NCBI GenBank assembly: GCA_000442125.1
Contig: KE546970.1
Span: forward strand, 612,667 to 676,666
Direction: 5' to 3'
DNA: 64,000 nt
Source of the DNA: Opeltia flavorubescens
Lineage: Eukaryota > Ascomycota > Lecanoromycetes > Teloschistales > Teloschistaceae
Shown here: positions 26,084 to 40,300 of the stretch, piece after piece
Layout: every line of letters begins with the position of its first letter
Numbering within the stretch: the stretch's first letter is position 1
Made by a program: the position numbers and the translations under genes
Notes under the pieces: generated by a model
Database searches by the model: none
Seen by the model: the letters and a program-made list of their open reading frames with translations, nothing else
What the model was told of the DNA's origin: nothing

Positions 26084-26522
26084 TATATTTAATATAGGAT
26101 TTTTTTATTATAATATTATTAAAATAAATAATAAATTTTATAAATCTAATTTTATATATATTAAATAAATACTTTATTAATTTAATATATAATTTATATT
26201 ATAATAGCTTTATAAAAACCTTTTATATATATATTAAATACTCGGCTTTATTTTTAAAATAAACTAGTAAATTATTTATATATATTATAATAAAGTCTAG
26301 AAAATTTTTAAAAATATTATTAATATACGTTTAAAAGATAACCGGGGTATTTATTAAATTAAATAATATAATAAAATATTTAAAATAGCTGTAATAAATA
26401 TAAAACGCTATTTTTTATTTATCGTTTTTTTAAATTCTAATATAATAATAAATATTCTAGATATTTAAATAAGTAAAGATTATTATTTTATATAATCTAT
26501 TTAAAGCTTCTAATATTAGAAA
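26084..26522 (-). pseudogene. gypsy-1 reverse transcriptase, RIP-degraded (left-arm copy)
   Basis: Inverted counterpart of 55,792-56,230. The word agcttctaatattaga at 26,505-26,520 pairs with the RT start block on the right. Differences between the two copies are mainly transitions. Confidence 0.75.
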
Positions 26523-28184
26523 AAAAAAATATTAGTTTTTAATAATAATCCGGTTTAGCTTTTAATAATTAATATAAAAATAAAAACTATTATTTTTCTT
26601 TTTTATAAATATAATTAAAGTACTAGCTTATAATATTAAATAATAAATAAATTTTTTTACTAAATTTTTATTAATATAAATCTATAAAACTTTTAATTTA
26701 ATAATTAAAAAATTATATAAAAATTTAAATAATAGATTATCTATTATTTTAAAAATATAATTATTTATAAAAAATTTAAAGAATTTATTAACTTTTTAAA
26801 AATTATAAACTTTTTTTAAATTAGTATATTTTTTAAATAAAATTATTTTTTTAATATTATATAAAGCGATTATATTATTTTTATTATATAATTTTATATT
26901 AAAAAAATATAACTATTTAAATCCTTTTATTTTTAATAAATATTCTAATTTTTTAATTAGGATTAATTTAATATTTATTCCCGCTAAAATAGCGCTAGAA
27001 TTACGCGATATTTATTATATATATATTTAATTAATATTTAGGTTATATTAATATAATTATAAAAGATTAAATATAATATTAAAAAATTTAATATTTACTT
27101 TAATATATTTATCTATTATTATTTTAAATTCTTTTTTTAAATTAATAAAATTAATTAAAAGTTTATATTTTTAAAAATAAATTAAGTTTATATTATTTAA
27201 TATTTTAATTAGTATTTTAATATTACGGCTATTATATAACTTTAACTTTTTTATATAATATTATAATATAAAATTTAGGCTTATATTATAATTAATAAAT
27301 ATAGCTAATTTAATCTTTTAAATAATTATATTTATAATTAAATAAAATATTTATAGCTCTATTTATTAATAATTTAATAATATAAAAATAATATTTATTA
27401 AATTTTATTTTTTTTTTTTTTATTTTTATAAAAGTAATTGGGTTTTTTATAATTTTTTTTATTATACTTTTAATAAATAATTATTATTAATATATTATTA
27501 TTTTTATAAAATTTATAGTTATTATTTAAACTATACTTTTAAAAATTATACTAGCTTTTATAATTTCCGCGATTAATTATTATTATATTTTTATTAATTA
27601 TTAATATAATAATATTAAATAAATTTTATTTTTTTTAATTATTTTTATAATTTTTAAATTTTAATACTCTAATATTTATATTATTATAATTAATATACGT
27701 TTAATATTATAATTAAACCGATTTAATTTTAATATTTAATTAATAATCCTTTAATATATTTTTAAAAAGTTAAATATTTTAAATATTTTATTAATTATAT
27801 TATTTTAAAAAATATTCCTTAAAATATTTACTCGAATATAATCTAATAAAAATTTTTTTATATAATTTTTAAAATTTTTTAAATATTTAATAAATAAAAA
27901 AATATTTTATTTATTATATTATTTTAATACTATAAATAATTTAAAAATCGAATTAATTTAATAAAAATTTTAATTATTTCTTTTAAATTATTTTAAACCT
28001 AATATTTAGGTTTATTTTTTTAATTTAATTTTATATATTTATTAAATAATAACCGAGGTAATCTATATTAAATAGAATTTTTAAAATTTTTATTTTATAT
28101 ATAATTAAATAAATTTTAAAAATATATTTATATTTATATTTAAATAGCGTATATTTTATATAATTTTTATTTTTATATTAAATA

Positions 28185-28206
28185 NAATTAGGGATNTTTA
28201 ATTTNN
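28185..28206. other. N cluster in gypsy-1 gag region (left arm)
   Basis: Single Ns at 28,185, 28,196, 28,205 and 28,206. The matching right-arm sequence (about 54,070-54,110) has no Ns and is slightly longer, so bases may be missing here. Confidence 0.6.
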
Positions 28207-28555
28207 ATTTTTTATTTATTTTTTATTTTTTAATATATTTGAAATCGTTAATTAAAGTTTTAAAAGTTTACTATTAATATATAATAATAAATAGTTTTAA
28301 AAATTTTAATTTTTTTTTAACTTTTAATATTTCTAACCTTTTTTATTAATAAACTAGAGCTTATTTTATTTTAAAAATTTAAATTTTTATATTTAAAATA
28401 TCGCTAATAAATCTATTTATATTATTATTTTATAATATAGCCGTATTTATTAATAGTTATAATTTAATTATAAGCGCGGTATTATTATTATTATCTCGCG
28501 TTATAGCTTCGCGATATAATTAAACTACCTTTTATAAAAAATAAAAATATTAAAA

Positions 28556-28812
28556 TATAAAAAGGATATAATAGTAGGAAAATTATATAAAAATATAAAT
28601 AATAATTTAATATTTTATTATTATATATATAAAACTATATATAAAAAATATATATATATTAATATCTAAAAAGCTATAAATATTAAAAGGAATTTTTTTA
28701 ATTATATAGACCTTTTTTTTTATTAATATAATATAATAATATAATATTTTAGCCGAAATTATATAATAGTTTTATAATATTATAATAAATTAGACTATTA
28801 TTAATTATAATA
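28556..28812 (-). repeat. gypsy-1 5' LTR (left-arm copy)
   Basis: A 257-bp partner of 21,592-21,848. As the element reads on the minus strand, this is the promoter-bearing 5' LTR. Confidence 0.88.
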
Positions 28813-28817
28813 ATTAT
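28813..28817. repeat. Target-site duplication of gypsy-1 (attat), left copy, 5' side
   Basis: Matches 21,587-21,591 and, inverted, the ataat pairs at 53,472-53,476 and 61,148-61,152. Confidence 0.75.
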
Positions 28818-29555
28818 ATAATTTTTATTTAAAATTAAAATACTAATTATTTTTATAATTTAATAATAATATAAAATTTTTTTTTTAATATTTAATTATA
28901 TTCTATTTTATATTATTATATTTTATTTTATTAATCTATTTTTTATATATAATATATAGCGATTTAATAATATAATATTTTAAAAAAATTATATATTTAA
29001 ATAAATATTAATTTTTAAACCTAATTTAAAGCGGTATAAAAATTTAAAAAAATTATTATCTATTAAATAGTTAATAAAAAAAAAAAAAATATTTAAATAA
29101 AATCGCCGGGTTTAAATAAATAATTTTTAAATTATAAATAATTTATATAATAATATATTAAAATAATATAATTTATATTTTTATTAATTATTTTTAACCG
29201 TTATATTATAAAATAAAATAAAATAAATTATAAAAATAAAAAAAATAGTTTAAATAAAAAGAATAATATTATTAATTTTTTAAAAAATATCTATTATAAT
29301 AATACTAATTTTATAAATAATATATTTTAATAATATAATAAATACAGCCGCTAATTTTAAATAATATAAAAGATTTAAAATAATAGAAAATACGTTAATA
29401 ATAATATTAAAATATATAATTTTAATAGTTTAATATATTATATAATATATTATATATAAAATTGTATTTAATAGATTAAAACTTGCTAGTATTTAAAATT
29501 TAGAAAAAAAATAGAATAAATTTATAAAAAAATTTAAAATTATTTATTTATTTTT
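28818..29555 (-). repeat. R1 fragment D, part 1 (matches R1 8,650-9,150, inverted)
   Basis: Reverse complement of 52,731-53,471 and, more distantly, of copy A at about 8,650-9,150. It is cut at 28,818 by the gypsy-1 insertion. It includes about 230 bp absent from copies A and B. No coding signal. Confidence 0.65.
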
Positions 29556-30664
29556 TTTATAATAGATTTAATAAAAAAGGATCTAATTTATATAAAAAAT
29601 TAATTTTTACCCGCTTATTTATTAATAATAAAGTATTTTTAATAAATAAAAAACGCTAAATTTTAACTAGATTTTATAGTTAATATAGCTCCTTTAGTTT
29701 TTTATATAATAATATATAAAATAATTTAATTTAAAGTATTTAATAAGCGTATTTTAATAGTATAAAATTTATAAAATTTAAAGCTCTTTTAATAATATTA
29801 TTAGCTTTAAAAAATTTACGCTATTAATTTAATTATATACTATATAAAAATAAACTAATAAAGCTATTAGTTAATTAAATAACTAATTAAATATTAAAAC
29901 TGGCCGTTTTAGTCGTTTATAAATACTATTCTATTAAAATAATTATAAAAGCTAAAAAATTTATAGTTAATAAGTATAACTAAATTAAATAGTTATATAA
30001 TTAAAAAATATACTATTTTAAAGCTCTAAATTAGCGTTTATTTATATTATAGAAATTATTAAAATTAGATAAAAATTTAGCGCGTTATTTAAAAAAAAGG
30101 AATTTTTTTTTTAATTAAATTTTAATTAATAGTAAAAAAGAATTTTTTTTTTATAAAAAAAAATTCCCGAGCTTTTTTATTATAAATATAAAAAATTAAA
30201 AAATTCTTTTATTATATATAAATAATAATAATAAAATAATTAAAAAAATTAATAAAAAAATAAAAATAATAATTAAAAAATATATTACTAGTACTAGATT
30301 ATTATTTTAATAGAATTTTACTACTAGTAATTAGTAGCTAGTCGCTAGTAAAACTAGTAACTGGTAGAGCTGGGAACTAATAAAGCTACTAGTTAGTATA
30401 GTATAACTAGAACTTTTATATATTATAACGCTATTAATTTTAATCTAATTTTTAAAATTTTTATAATATTAAAATACGCTTATTTAATATTTTAAAATAA
30501 GCTATTATATATACTATTATATACGAAACTAACGAAATTATTTAATTATAAAAAAACCAGTTATTTTAATAATTAAAGGCGCTAACCGGATTTATAATTA
30601 TAAATATTTAATATTAACTAATAAAATTTATANTTATTTNNGNTNNNNAANNTAATAANNGANN
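29556..30664 (-). repeat. R1-associated segment E with a less-RIPed pocket (left arm)
   Basis: Reverse complement of 51,611-52,730. At about 30,310-30,420 it holds repeated ctagt/actag words and several TpG (ctggtagagctggg), unusual for the window. A ~90-bp piece of E is also found inside copies A and B near 8,590-8,690, so E probably belongs to full-length R1 and is mostly missing from A and B. No coding frame could be read. Ns fill much of 30,633-30,664. Confidence 0.55.
30633..30664. other. N cluster at the E / R1-fragment junction (left arm)
   Basis: Fourteen Ns are scattered over 32 bases. The matching right-arm junction near 51,610-51,650 is fully called and reads into cccgacccg, so the right arm gives the better sequence for this spot. 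Confidence 0.7.
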
Positions 30665-33600
30665 TTTTCTAATATATATATAATATAAAAAAATATAAAA
30701 TTTTTAAAAAACAATTTATATAATAAAAATAATAATAATAAATAAAATAGTTTATAAATTTAAAATATATTATTTTTAAATATTATTTTAATATATTTAT
30801 TTTTTAATTTTTAATTTTATAAATTATTATTATTAAATTATTTAAAAATCTTTAAAATTTAAATAAACTTTATAAATATTATAGTTTTTTTTTATAAAAA
30901 AAAACTCGGTTTATTATAAATTTAAAAATTTAAAATAATTTTTAATTTTTTTTAATAATAAAATATAAAAATAATATAAAACGATTAATTTTTTTTAATT
31001 ATAAAAAATATATAATTTAAACTTTTTCTTTTATATAAATTAAAAATCTATTTAAAATTATTAATTTAATATTTTATTAAAACTAGAATTTATTTATTTA
31101 AATAATATATTAAAACTTATTATAATTCTAAATTAAAATTATATATTATTTTTAAAATAATTATCCGTTTTTTTAAATCGCTATTAATTAAATATTTAAA
31201 AATAATTTAATATTTTAATTTTAATTATATAAAAATATTATTTATTTATTATAAATAAAATTATATATATATACTTTAATAATTTTTTATAATATAATTA
31301 ATATTATATATTAAATTAGTTTTATTTTATTTATATAATTTATTATTAGTTTTTATATTAATTATATAAATAAAATTTTAAAAATAATAAATTTAATCGA
31401 TTTTTAATAACGAATAATTATATAAAGCTATATTTTCTTTAATATTATTAAATATTTTAATAAAATATAATTAAATATATTATTTTAATATATTATATAA
31501 ATAATTTTATTTATATTATAATTATTTAAAATATTATTTCCTTTATATATAATTTTTTAATAGCTATTTAAAAGAATTAATATTTAATTTATTAATATTT
31601 TATTAATAAAATATATTTTTTTTATTAATTAATATTATATTTTTTTATATTAAATTATAGAATTAATAAATATTAAAATAATTATTTAAATTAAAACGGT
31701 TCTATATATAATAATTTATTTAAAATTTTATCGATAAATTAATTTATATAAAATTAATTTATTATAAATTTATTTTTTATATTATTATTATTATTAGTAT
31801 TATTTATTTATTTTAAATATTTACTATTTAAATACTAGTAATTTATATATCGGAATAGGTTAGGTTTTAAAGTAGGTTTTAGTAAATTTTAAAAATTTAA
31901 AAAAACCCTATTAGCTTTTTTAGCGCTGGAAGCTAATATTAGCGCGCTAGATATTAATATAAGCTAGAGCTGTATAATATCTATATTTTTTATATATAAA
32001 TATTTTTTATATCTATTATAATTATTTAAATATTAAAAATATATTAACGCGTTTTTTTCTTTAAATCTGTAAAACGGAGTTTTATTTTAATAAAAAACTA
32101 ATAAAAATCTATTATAATTATTAATTATAATATTTAAAATAAATAAATTATAATTAATAAAAGCTATTAAATAAATAAAAAAAAAGTATATAATTAAATA
32201 TAATATTTATAAAAAGTTACTATTAAATATTTAAATATAATATAATATTATAATAAAATTATATAATATTAATTAATAGAAATTATTAATTAATTTAAAA
32301 ATATTAAAAACTATTAAATATTTAAAAATAAATAAAAATTAAAAATATTAAAAGCTTTAAAAAAATATATTTAAATTATATAAATTTTATATATATTAAT
32401 AATTTTTTAATTTTATATTTTAAATTAATTTTATAAATAAAAGTAAATATAAAAAATAAAAATTAATAATAAATATTCGATTTTATAAATATAAATTTAT
32501 TAATTATAATAAAATATATATTATTAATATTAATTATTTAATTAATTATTTAATACTATCTATAATATATTAAAATTAATAATTTAATATTTAGTTAAAA
32601 TAAATAAAAGTATTATTAATAAAAAAATATAATAAAAAAACTATATTATAATAGAAATAATATTAAAAAAATTATTATAAAATATTTTATTATTATTTAT
32701 AATAGAAAACTAGCTATAAATAATAATAAAATAAATAAAATATATTTATATATAAAAGGAAATTATTTAAATATATTTTTTATTATAGAAATTCTTTATA
32801 TTAAAAATTTTAAAAAAAAATAGAATATATAATAGAATAATATTATTATTAATATATTATTATAATATATTATTTATAAAAAATATCTATATTTATTAAA
32901 AAGATTTTAATTTTTACTTTTTTACTATATATCTATACCTTTTAATTTATAAAAACTTAATAAATAATAAAATAATATTATATAATTAAAAGTTTTTAAT
33001 AATAAATCTATAATTTTTAAAATTATTATATATTAAATTTATTATATTAAATAAAGTTTTAAATAATTATAATTTTAATATATTAAATTTAAATATTATA
33101 ATAATTTTTTATTTTTTAATTTTAATACTACTATTATTAATTTTCTATTTTATTATTATTATATAAATTATTTAATATTTAAAAATAGATTATATAATAT
33201 ATAATATATTATTATCTAATATATAATATTAATTAAAGTTAATATATTTAAATTTTATATTTTAATAAATAAAATATTTTTAAATTTTAATATTTTAAAA
33301 ATATTTTAATTATAAAAAGAAATTTTTTTTTAATATAAAATTTAATTAGAATAATAATATTATAAAAATAAATATAATAATAAATTTAATATATTATATT
33401 AAATTAGTATTTTATTAATTTAAATATTATTTTCGCTTTAAATTAAATATAGTTATTTTTTTAAAAAATTTACTATTTATAATATATAATAAAACTTTTT
33501 ATTTTTAAAATAACTTTTATATAATTTATTATAAAAATTATTTTAAATTATTATTTTAATATAAAGTTTTATATTTAATTATAAATTTTATATATTCTTT

Positions 33601-34240
33601 AAAAAATAATAAAAATTTATATTATTGTTTTTTTTAATAATAAATATATTATTATTTTATATTATTATAACGGAGTTATTAATTAATATTAAATATTAAA
33701 TTTATTATTATCTATATTAAGCGTATTATTATTTAAAAAAAAACGCGAAATTTATTTTTATATTTATATATAATCTAGGTTATTTTTATAAATAGTTATT
33801 TTATTATTTATTATTATAAAAATAGCTAAAAATTTAATAAAAATAAATAGAATTAAAAATATAATTTTATAATTTAATAAATAATAATATATTATTTTTT
33901 TATATTATTGCTTTATATAATATAAAAAAATCGTTTAATTAATTATTTTTAATATAAAATCTTTTAAATATAAAATTTAAAAATATTTTTTTTATTTAAT
34001 AATATATATTTAAATTTAAAAAACTTTAAAAATATTAATAATTAAATTATTTTTATTTTTACTACTATTTTTTTTAAAATTTATTTTTAATTATTTAATT
34101 ATATTATTATTTAATTAAATATTATTAGTAAAAAAATATAAAAAATAACTTTTTATATATAATTAAATAGTTATTATTTATTATATTATTAATAAAACTA
34201 TATAAAAGTTTTATTTAATTTTTATTATAATTTATAAATT
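30665..34240 (-). repeat. R1 fragment D, part 2 (matches R1 5,180-8,590, inverted)
   Basis: Reverse complement of copy C (48,021-51,610), and matches copy A at about 5,180-8,590. It is interrupted at 31,836-32,098 by the 0.26-kb element that copy C also carries at the same R1 site. No ATG-started frame and dense stops. Confidence 0.8.
31836..32098 (-). mobile_element. 0.26-kb non-autonomous insertion, left-arm copy
   Basis: About 262 bp present in R1 fragments C and D but absent from copies A and B, where the empty site is intact near 7,360 and 44,720. The inverted partner is at 50,164-50,424. Both termini read inward as tagt. Flanking bases (aaatact / aaaaact) are a possible imperfect 5-7-bp target duplication. 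It keeps several TpG words (gcgctgga, gagctgta, tctgtaaa) and is richer in G+C than its host. It has no coding capacity and is probably a MITE-like or SINE-like element. Confidence 0.7.
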
Positions 34241-34565
34241 AGTTAAATCGGGTCGAATTAAATTAAATCGAACCCGGGTTTTTAATTTAATAATCGATTC
34301 TAGATTAAATTATTAATAAATTAAATCAAATTTAAATCGGGTTATTAGCGAATAGACTAGTTATTTAACCGGGTTTTATAGATAAAATCTGGACTCGGAA
34401 CCGATTCGAGTCGAGTTAAAAAATTTTAGGACCTAATTTAAATTAAATCGAGTTNTAGTCGAGTCGGGTTCTTAGCGAATCGATTTTAAATTAGATTAGA
34501 TTTTTAATAGATTAATTTTAAATCGAATTTAATTTAATTAATTTATTAAAAACTTATTTAAATTT
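34241..34565 (-). repeat. Block X-related repeat, long version (left arm)
   Basis: Its first ~100 bp are the reverse complement of the R1 terminal block X (10,770-10,868 and 47,900-48,020). The next part contains accgggttttatagataaaa, which resembles the inner edge of the long-TIR family. It is among the most G+C-rich stretches in the window, with many TCGA words. One N lies at 34,455. It marks the inner boundary region of the inverted arms. Confidence 0.6.
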
Positions 34566-37356
34566 AATAATATAATTTATAATATAAATTTTATAATATT
34601 AGTTTTTTTTATTATAATTAAAATTATATTAATATTTAATAATTATAATTATTATTTATATATTATTCTATTATATTATTTTATTATATTATTATTATAT
34701 AAAAATAAAATTATATTTAATAATAATACTATTAATTTATTATTATAAAATTAATCGGGTTTTTTTTATAAAAAAAATAATTTAAATAAATTTAATAAAA
34801 AATTAATATTAAATTTATTAATTAATAATATTTATTTAAACTAATTTATAAATTAGTTTTTAAATCGAAATACTAATATATTTACTATACTAATATATTT
34901 ATATTAGAAAAAATAAAAGTAAATTTAAATTTAAATAAAAAAAATTTAATTTTAATATTTAATTTTAATTTTTTAGATTAATAGCGAATATATTTAATAA
35001 TATAATAGTATTTATAAAATTTTTAAAATTTAATAATTAATTATTTTTATAATAATATAAATTAAAAATTCTTTTAATAAATTTATAAATTTTTTTTAAA
35101 TATAAAAAATAAATAATTTAAATAAAAGTTATTTAAAATATTAATTCGATTTTAAATAAATTATTTTAATTTTTAATAATAAATTTATAATTATTTATAA
35201 AAATTATATTAAAGTTTTTTATTATTTTATTATCTTTAATTTATTTATTATATTAACTATATATAATTATATAATCTTTACTTTTTATTAAAGAATTAAA
35301 TAATAAAATTTCTAGTTAAATATTAAAACGAGTTTTAAATATATAAATATATTAGATAATATTTAAAAATAATATATTATTAATATATTATTTTAGAAGA
35401 GAAGTTATATAAATAATAATAGAAATTTTAATTAAAAAATTTAGAACTACTAATTATATAAAACTTTTATATAATTTATTTTTCTTTTATAAATTATTAA
35501 TAATTCTATTTTTTAAAATTTCTTTTAAATATTTTATTTTAATCTATAATTTAATAATTAAATAATTTTTATTAATTAAATTAAAAAAAATTATATTAAT
35601 ATTTATAAAAAAATCTATAATAAATTATTAAATATAAATCGAATTTTTTTTATAATAAATANNTAGTCTAGCNTTTAAANGNTTTTATATTTAGAAATAC
35701 TAATATATTAAATTAATAACTAATATTAGTTTTAAAAATAATTATTTAAATTTATACTATTAAATATTAATTATTTTAATAAAGTATAATATAATAAAAT
35801 ATTAATATTTATTAATTACTATTAAATTAAGCGAAAACTTTTTAATATTATTACTAATAATATAAGTTTAAATAATACTTTAAAAATAAAACTAAAAAGT
35901 AAACTTTTTTAATTTAAATAAAAATAAAAAAAAATTAAAAACTTTTTATTATATTTAGTTTATATTATTAATTTTATAATTTAAAATTTTATTATAGCGA
36001 TTAGATTATAAATAATAAATAATATTTTAAATTAAAATTTAAAAGATAAATATTTTAATAATTTTAATATAAAATTATTAAATATAATAAAAAAAGTAAT
36101 ATAATAAAATAATATATTAAAAAAAATTAAATTATTAATAGTAATTTAAATTCACGCGTTTATTATTTATATTAATATATTTTTTTAACGTAAATTATAT
36201 TTTAAATAATTTTAATTAAAAAAAAATAAAAATTATAAATCGAAGAATCTATTTTAAAATATTAGTATTTAGTAAAATTTAATATATTTAATAATCCGTT
36301 AAATATATTAATTATATAAAATTTTTAAAATCTATATTAACGAGTTTTAAATATTAGATAATAAATTTAATAAAATCTATTTAAATATTTATAATTAATT
36401 ATTTCTTTTATTTTTTAATATTATATTTTATTTTTTTTATAATTTTACGTTTATTATTTTATAGACTATTAATATAAATATTTATTTAATATTCCGCGTT
36501 TTTATTAAAATATATAACTATTTTAAAATAGTTAAAAAAACTTTTAAAATATTATATTATTTTATAAAAGCTATTATAATAAAAGCCTACTAGATAATAA
36601 TCTAAAAATTTAAAAAATATTATTTATATATAAAAAAAAAAAGCGGATTAATATATAATCTAGTTAATATTTTAAATTCGATAATAAAATTAAATTTATA
36701 TTATAATTAAAATATTAATAAAATATTTAAATCTAATTAATAAAATTTTATAAATTATTATTAAAAGGAGTTTCTAGAATATTTTAATAGAAATTATAAT
36801 AATTTTTTTAATATTTTAATATAAAATAATTAATTTATAAAGGTTTAATAAATAATATATATAAATAATATATTTATATTCTACTAATTTTATATAATTA
36901 TCTATACTAGTTTTAACTAGTATTTTTCGACTGCTTATATATACTTAAAAAAATTATATAAAAATAGAATAATATTTTAATATAAATATTACTAAATATA
37001 TATTAAACTAATAATTTTAAAAAAATAATACTTTTAATTTTTTTAAATTAGTTTAAATAGTTTAAAATATTTTTTTTATTAAATATCTTTTATTAGAATT
37101 AAATAAGTATTTAATTTTATAAAAAGAATTTATTAATAAAACCGGGCTTAATTAAATTTATTATATATAAAATAAACTATAATAATTAAATATAATAATT
37201 ATATAATAGATTTAGAATTAAAAGAAATAATAAGCGAATTATAGAATTTATTTTATTAATAAAAGAAAATAAATAAATTATATAAAAATCCTTTTTATAA
37301 TTTTAAACTAGGAGCTATTATTATTAAAATATACTAGTTAATAAATAATAATAATT
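34566..37356. other. Unassigned RIPed DNA between left arm and R1 copy B
   Basis: About 2.8 kb with no partner in the window that I could find. RIP is as strong as elsewhere, which implies that copies exist outside the window or existed once. Ns occur at 35,662-35,682. The stretch 36,900-37,356 reads with fewer stops on the plus strand if TAA/TAG are treated as RIP-made, and runs straight into copy B. It may therefore be the upstream part of R1 that lies outside the window for copy A. No protein family was recognised. Confidence 0.5.
35662..35682. other. N cluster
   Basis: Ns at 35,662, 35,663, 35,673, 35,680 and 35,682 in otherwise unassigned repeat-like sequence; probably ambiguous consensus between repeat copies. 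Confidence 0.6.
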
Positions 37357-40300
37357 TATCTTTTTATATCCTTTTTAAAAATTTTATAAAAAAATAATAT
37401 AATATTATTTTTTAAACTTTAAAATATAGATTTTATATTTTTTTTTTTTTTATTTTATTCCTTTTTTTTTAATTAAAGTAACTATTTAATTTATTTTATT
37501 AAATATAAAATAAATATTATATCTTTCTATTATATTATAACCCGCTTAATATAGATAGCTATTAGATTAATAATTATTTATTTTTAGCTCTATATTATTA
37601 GTAATATATATAGGTAATATATTTATATTTAAATACTAATATTATATAAGCTTCGGTATTTTTTTAGAGCGCTAATAAAGTTAAAATTTAAATTTTAATT
37701 ACCATTTTTTTTTAAAAGATTATATATTTAATATAAATTTTTAAATAAAATAATTAAATAGTATTTTAAATATTAAATTCTTTATAAATTTTTAATATTA
37801 ATAATTTTTTTTTAAAACTATATATTTTAATTTAATTTAGCGTTTTATTTAATAAAATATTAGTATTTTATATTTTAATATATTACTTTTTTATATTATT
37901 TTTTCTATATTTAATAGTTTAAAGTTTTTAAAAAGAAAATTTAAAAATTAAATTACTAAAGCGTTATTAGTATATTAAGCTTATAAAATATTTAAGTTTT
38001 ATATATTATTTTTTATAATAAACGCTATTATTAATTATTATAAATAATAGTTATAAAAATAATTAAATTAAAAAAAAATAATAAATTATAAACTTTATAT
38101 ATAGTTTTATAAATAGTTTAAATTATACTAAAATTTAATTTTAATAATATTAATTTAAGTTTTATTAATAATTTATTTAATATATATAATTTTTTATAGT
38201 ATTATTATTCTATTATTTTTTTATTTTAAAAAATATAAATTTAGAGTTTAAAGGTTTATATATAATTTTATAATTAATATACTCCCGTTTATAAAATAAT
38301 TAATAGTATAATAATTATATAAACCTCTATATATAAATTATAATTAATTATTAGATTAAGTTTTATATTATTATTAATTTTAAAACTATAAATTAATAAA
38401 AGAACTTTATAAAGCTATATTTACTAGAAAAATTAGTTTAATTTTAAATTAAAAAGAGTAGGATTATTTAAAAAATATATAGTAATATATTTAAATAATA
38501 TAATTACTTATTATATTAAATAAGTTTTTAATATTTATTTATAAAAGTTTACTATAGTAAAAAATAGCTATAAAAGATTATAATATAAATACTACTTTTA
38601 TATTATAACTAATAATAGTATAAATTATTAATTCCTTTTAAATATTATCTATTAATCCTTTTATTAATTATATAAAAAAAGTAATTAAAGTTTTAAATAA
38701 TCTCGTTAAACGGGTATTAAAACTTTTTTATTATTAGCGAATAAATTAAATAAATAATATAAAATCGTTAGATTAAATAACTTTAATTTTTTATAAATTT
38801 AAATAACTAGAATTATAATTTTAATTATAAAGTATATTATATATTATACAAATATTTATAAGGCCGCTTTAAAAAATATAGAATTAGATATTATTTAATA
38901 AAAGGATAAAATAAATATATTAAATATTTTAAATAAATTAAACTAGATTAAACTTTTAGTTTATTTATTTATTAATAACTATTTAAATATTAAAAAACGA
39001 GATAATATTAGCGGCCGAATCCTAATAATTTATATATTATATTATTCCGCTAAAACTAACGTATCTAGAATATAAATATAAAAATAATATAATAAAAACT
39101 TTAATAATTATATTCTTTTAGTTAATATATTTAATATATATTATTATAATATATTATTTAAAAAAAATATAAAAGTTATAAATATATTATTAATATATAT
39201 TATTAAATTATTTAAAACTATAGTTTTAATAAAAATTAAATTATTTTTTTTATATATTATAAATTTAATATTAAATTTCTTTTAAATAATCTCGGCTAAA
39301 ATTAAAATATTTTAAAAAATTATACTTTATTTTTATTATCGAATTTTAAGAATAAATATATTAAATTTTTATTAAAATTTAAATCTAGAATCTTTAAGAT
39401 ATAATAAAAATATTTAAAAATTATAACTATTAAATTATAAAAAATATTAATAAAATTTATTAAATTAATATAATATATTAGTTTTTTATATAAAAATAAA
39501 ACTTAAACTATATAATTTATAAATTATATATTTTATTAATTATATTAATTATAATAATAATTAATAGAATTAATTTAATATATTTAGTAATAAAATTATT
39601 TATTAAATATTTAGAAACTAATTATATATATAATATACCTTCGGTTTTAAGTTTTTAATTATTAAAATAAACGTTTTAATATTAAAAATCTTTAATTTTA
39701 TAAAGCTAGCCGAATTAATATTTTATAAATAAACCTATTTTATTAATTAAATTTACTATTTTAATTAAATTTTTATTATTATATAAAAGGTTTTATTTAA
39801 TTTTTTCTATTATAATAGCTTTTTTTATAAAATTAAAACTATATTCTACTAATTTAAAAACTATAGCTAATAGAAGGCGAGGGTTAAAATAGAATAAAAA
39901 TAAAACTAAACTTTATATATAATAAAAGGCCGATTATATAATAATATTTAAAAGGTTTAAAAAATTAAAAAAAATAAATAAATAAAAATAGTTTATAAAT
40001 AAAAAAATACTAAAAGTATTAATTTAAATAAAAATAAAAAATAAAAAAATAGCGAATAATAAATATAATAATATATTTAGATAATATAATTATTAGTTTT
40101 ATTAATTATTATTTAGCGTTAATATTTAAATAAAAATTAAAAATTAAAATATTAATAAAAAAAAATAAAAAAGTAAATATTATTATAATTACTTTTAAAA
40201 AAACCTTTAAAAAAGTAATATATATAAGAAATATAATATATAATAATTATTTTTTTTAAATTTAATATTTATTTAGTTTATATTTAAATAATCGGATTTA

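Larger units (their letters stand above)
21592..28812 (-). mobile_element. Ty3/gypsy retrotransposon gypsy-1, left-arm copy (RIP-inactivated, gapped)
   Basis: LTRs of exactly 257 bp (21,592-21,848 and 28,556-28,812) flank the element and attat lies on both outer sides. It is the inverted counterpart of 53,477-61,147, where the domains are described in full. This copy spans 7,221 bp against 7,671 bp on the right; a 10-N gap at 23,499-23,508 stands where the right copy has the chromodomain segment. A purine-rich tract next to the 3' LTR (21,849-21,860 read on the minus strand: aaaagagaagat) fits the polypurine tract that primes plus-strand synthesis. RT maps to about 26,084-26,522 and the integrase core to about 23,752-24,236, both minus strand. 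Confidence 0.9.
18745..34345 (+). repeat. Left arm of large inverted duplication
   Basis: This arm is the reverse complement of about 47,900-64,000. Paired positions sum to about 82,260-82,750 along the arm: 18,803 pairs with 63,942, 21,592 with 61,147, 28,812 with 53,477, and 34,240 with about 48,022. Element junctions and target duplications (ataat and taaag) are shared, so the whole composite was duplicated as one segment. The left arm is about 450 bp shorter inside gypsy-1, mostly because of the 10-N gap at 23,499. The true far ends lie beyond what the window shows, since the right arm is cut by the window edge. Confidence 0.88.
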
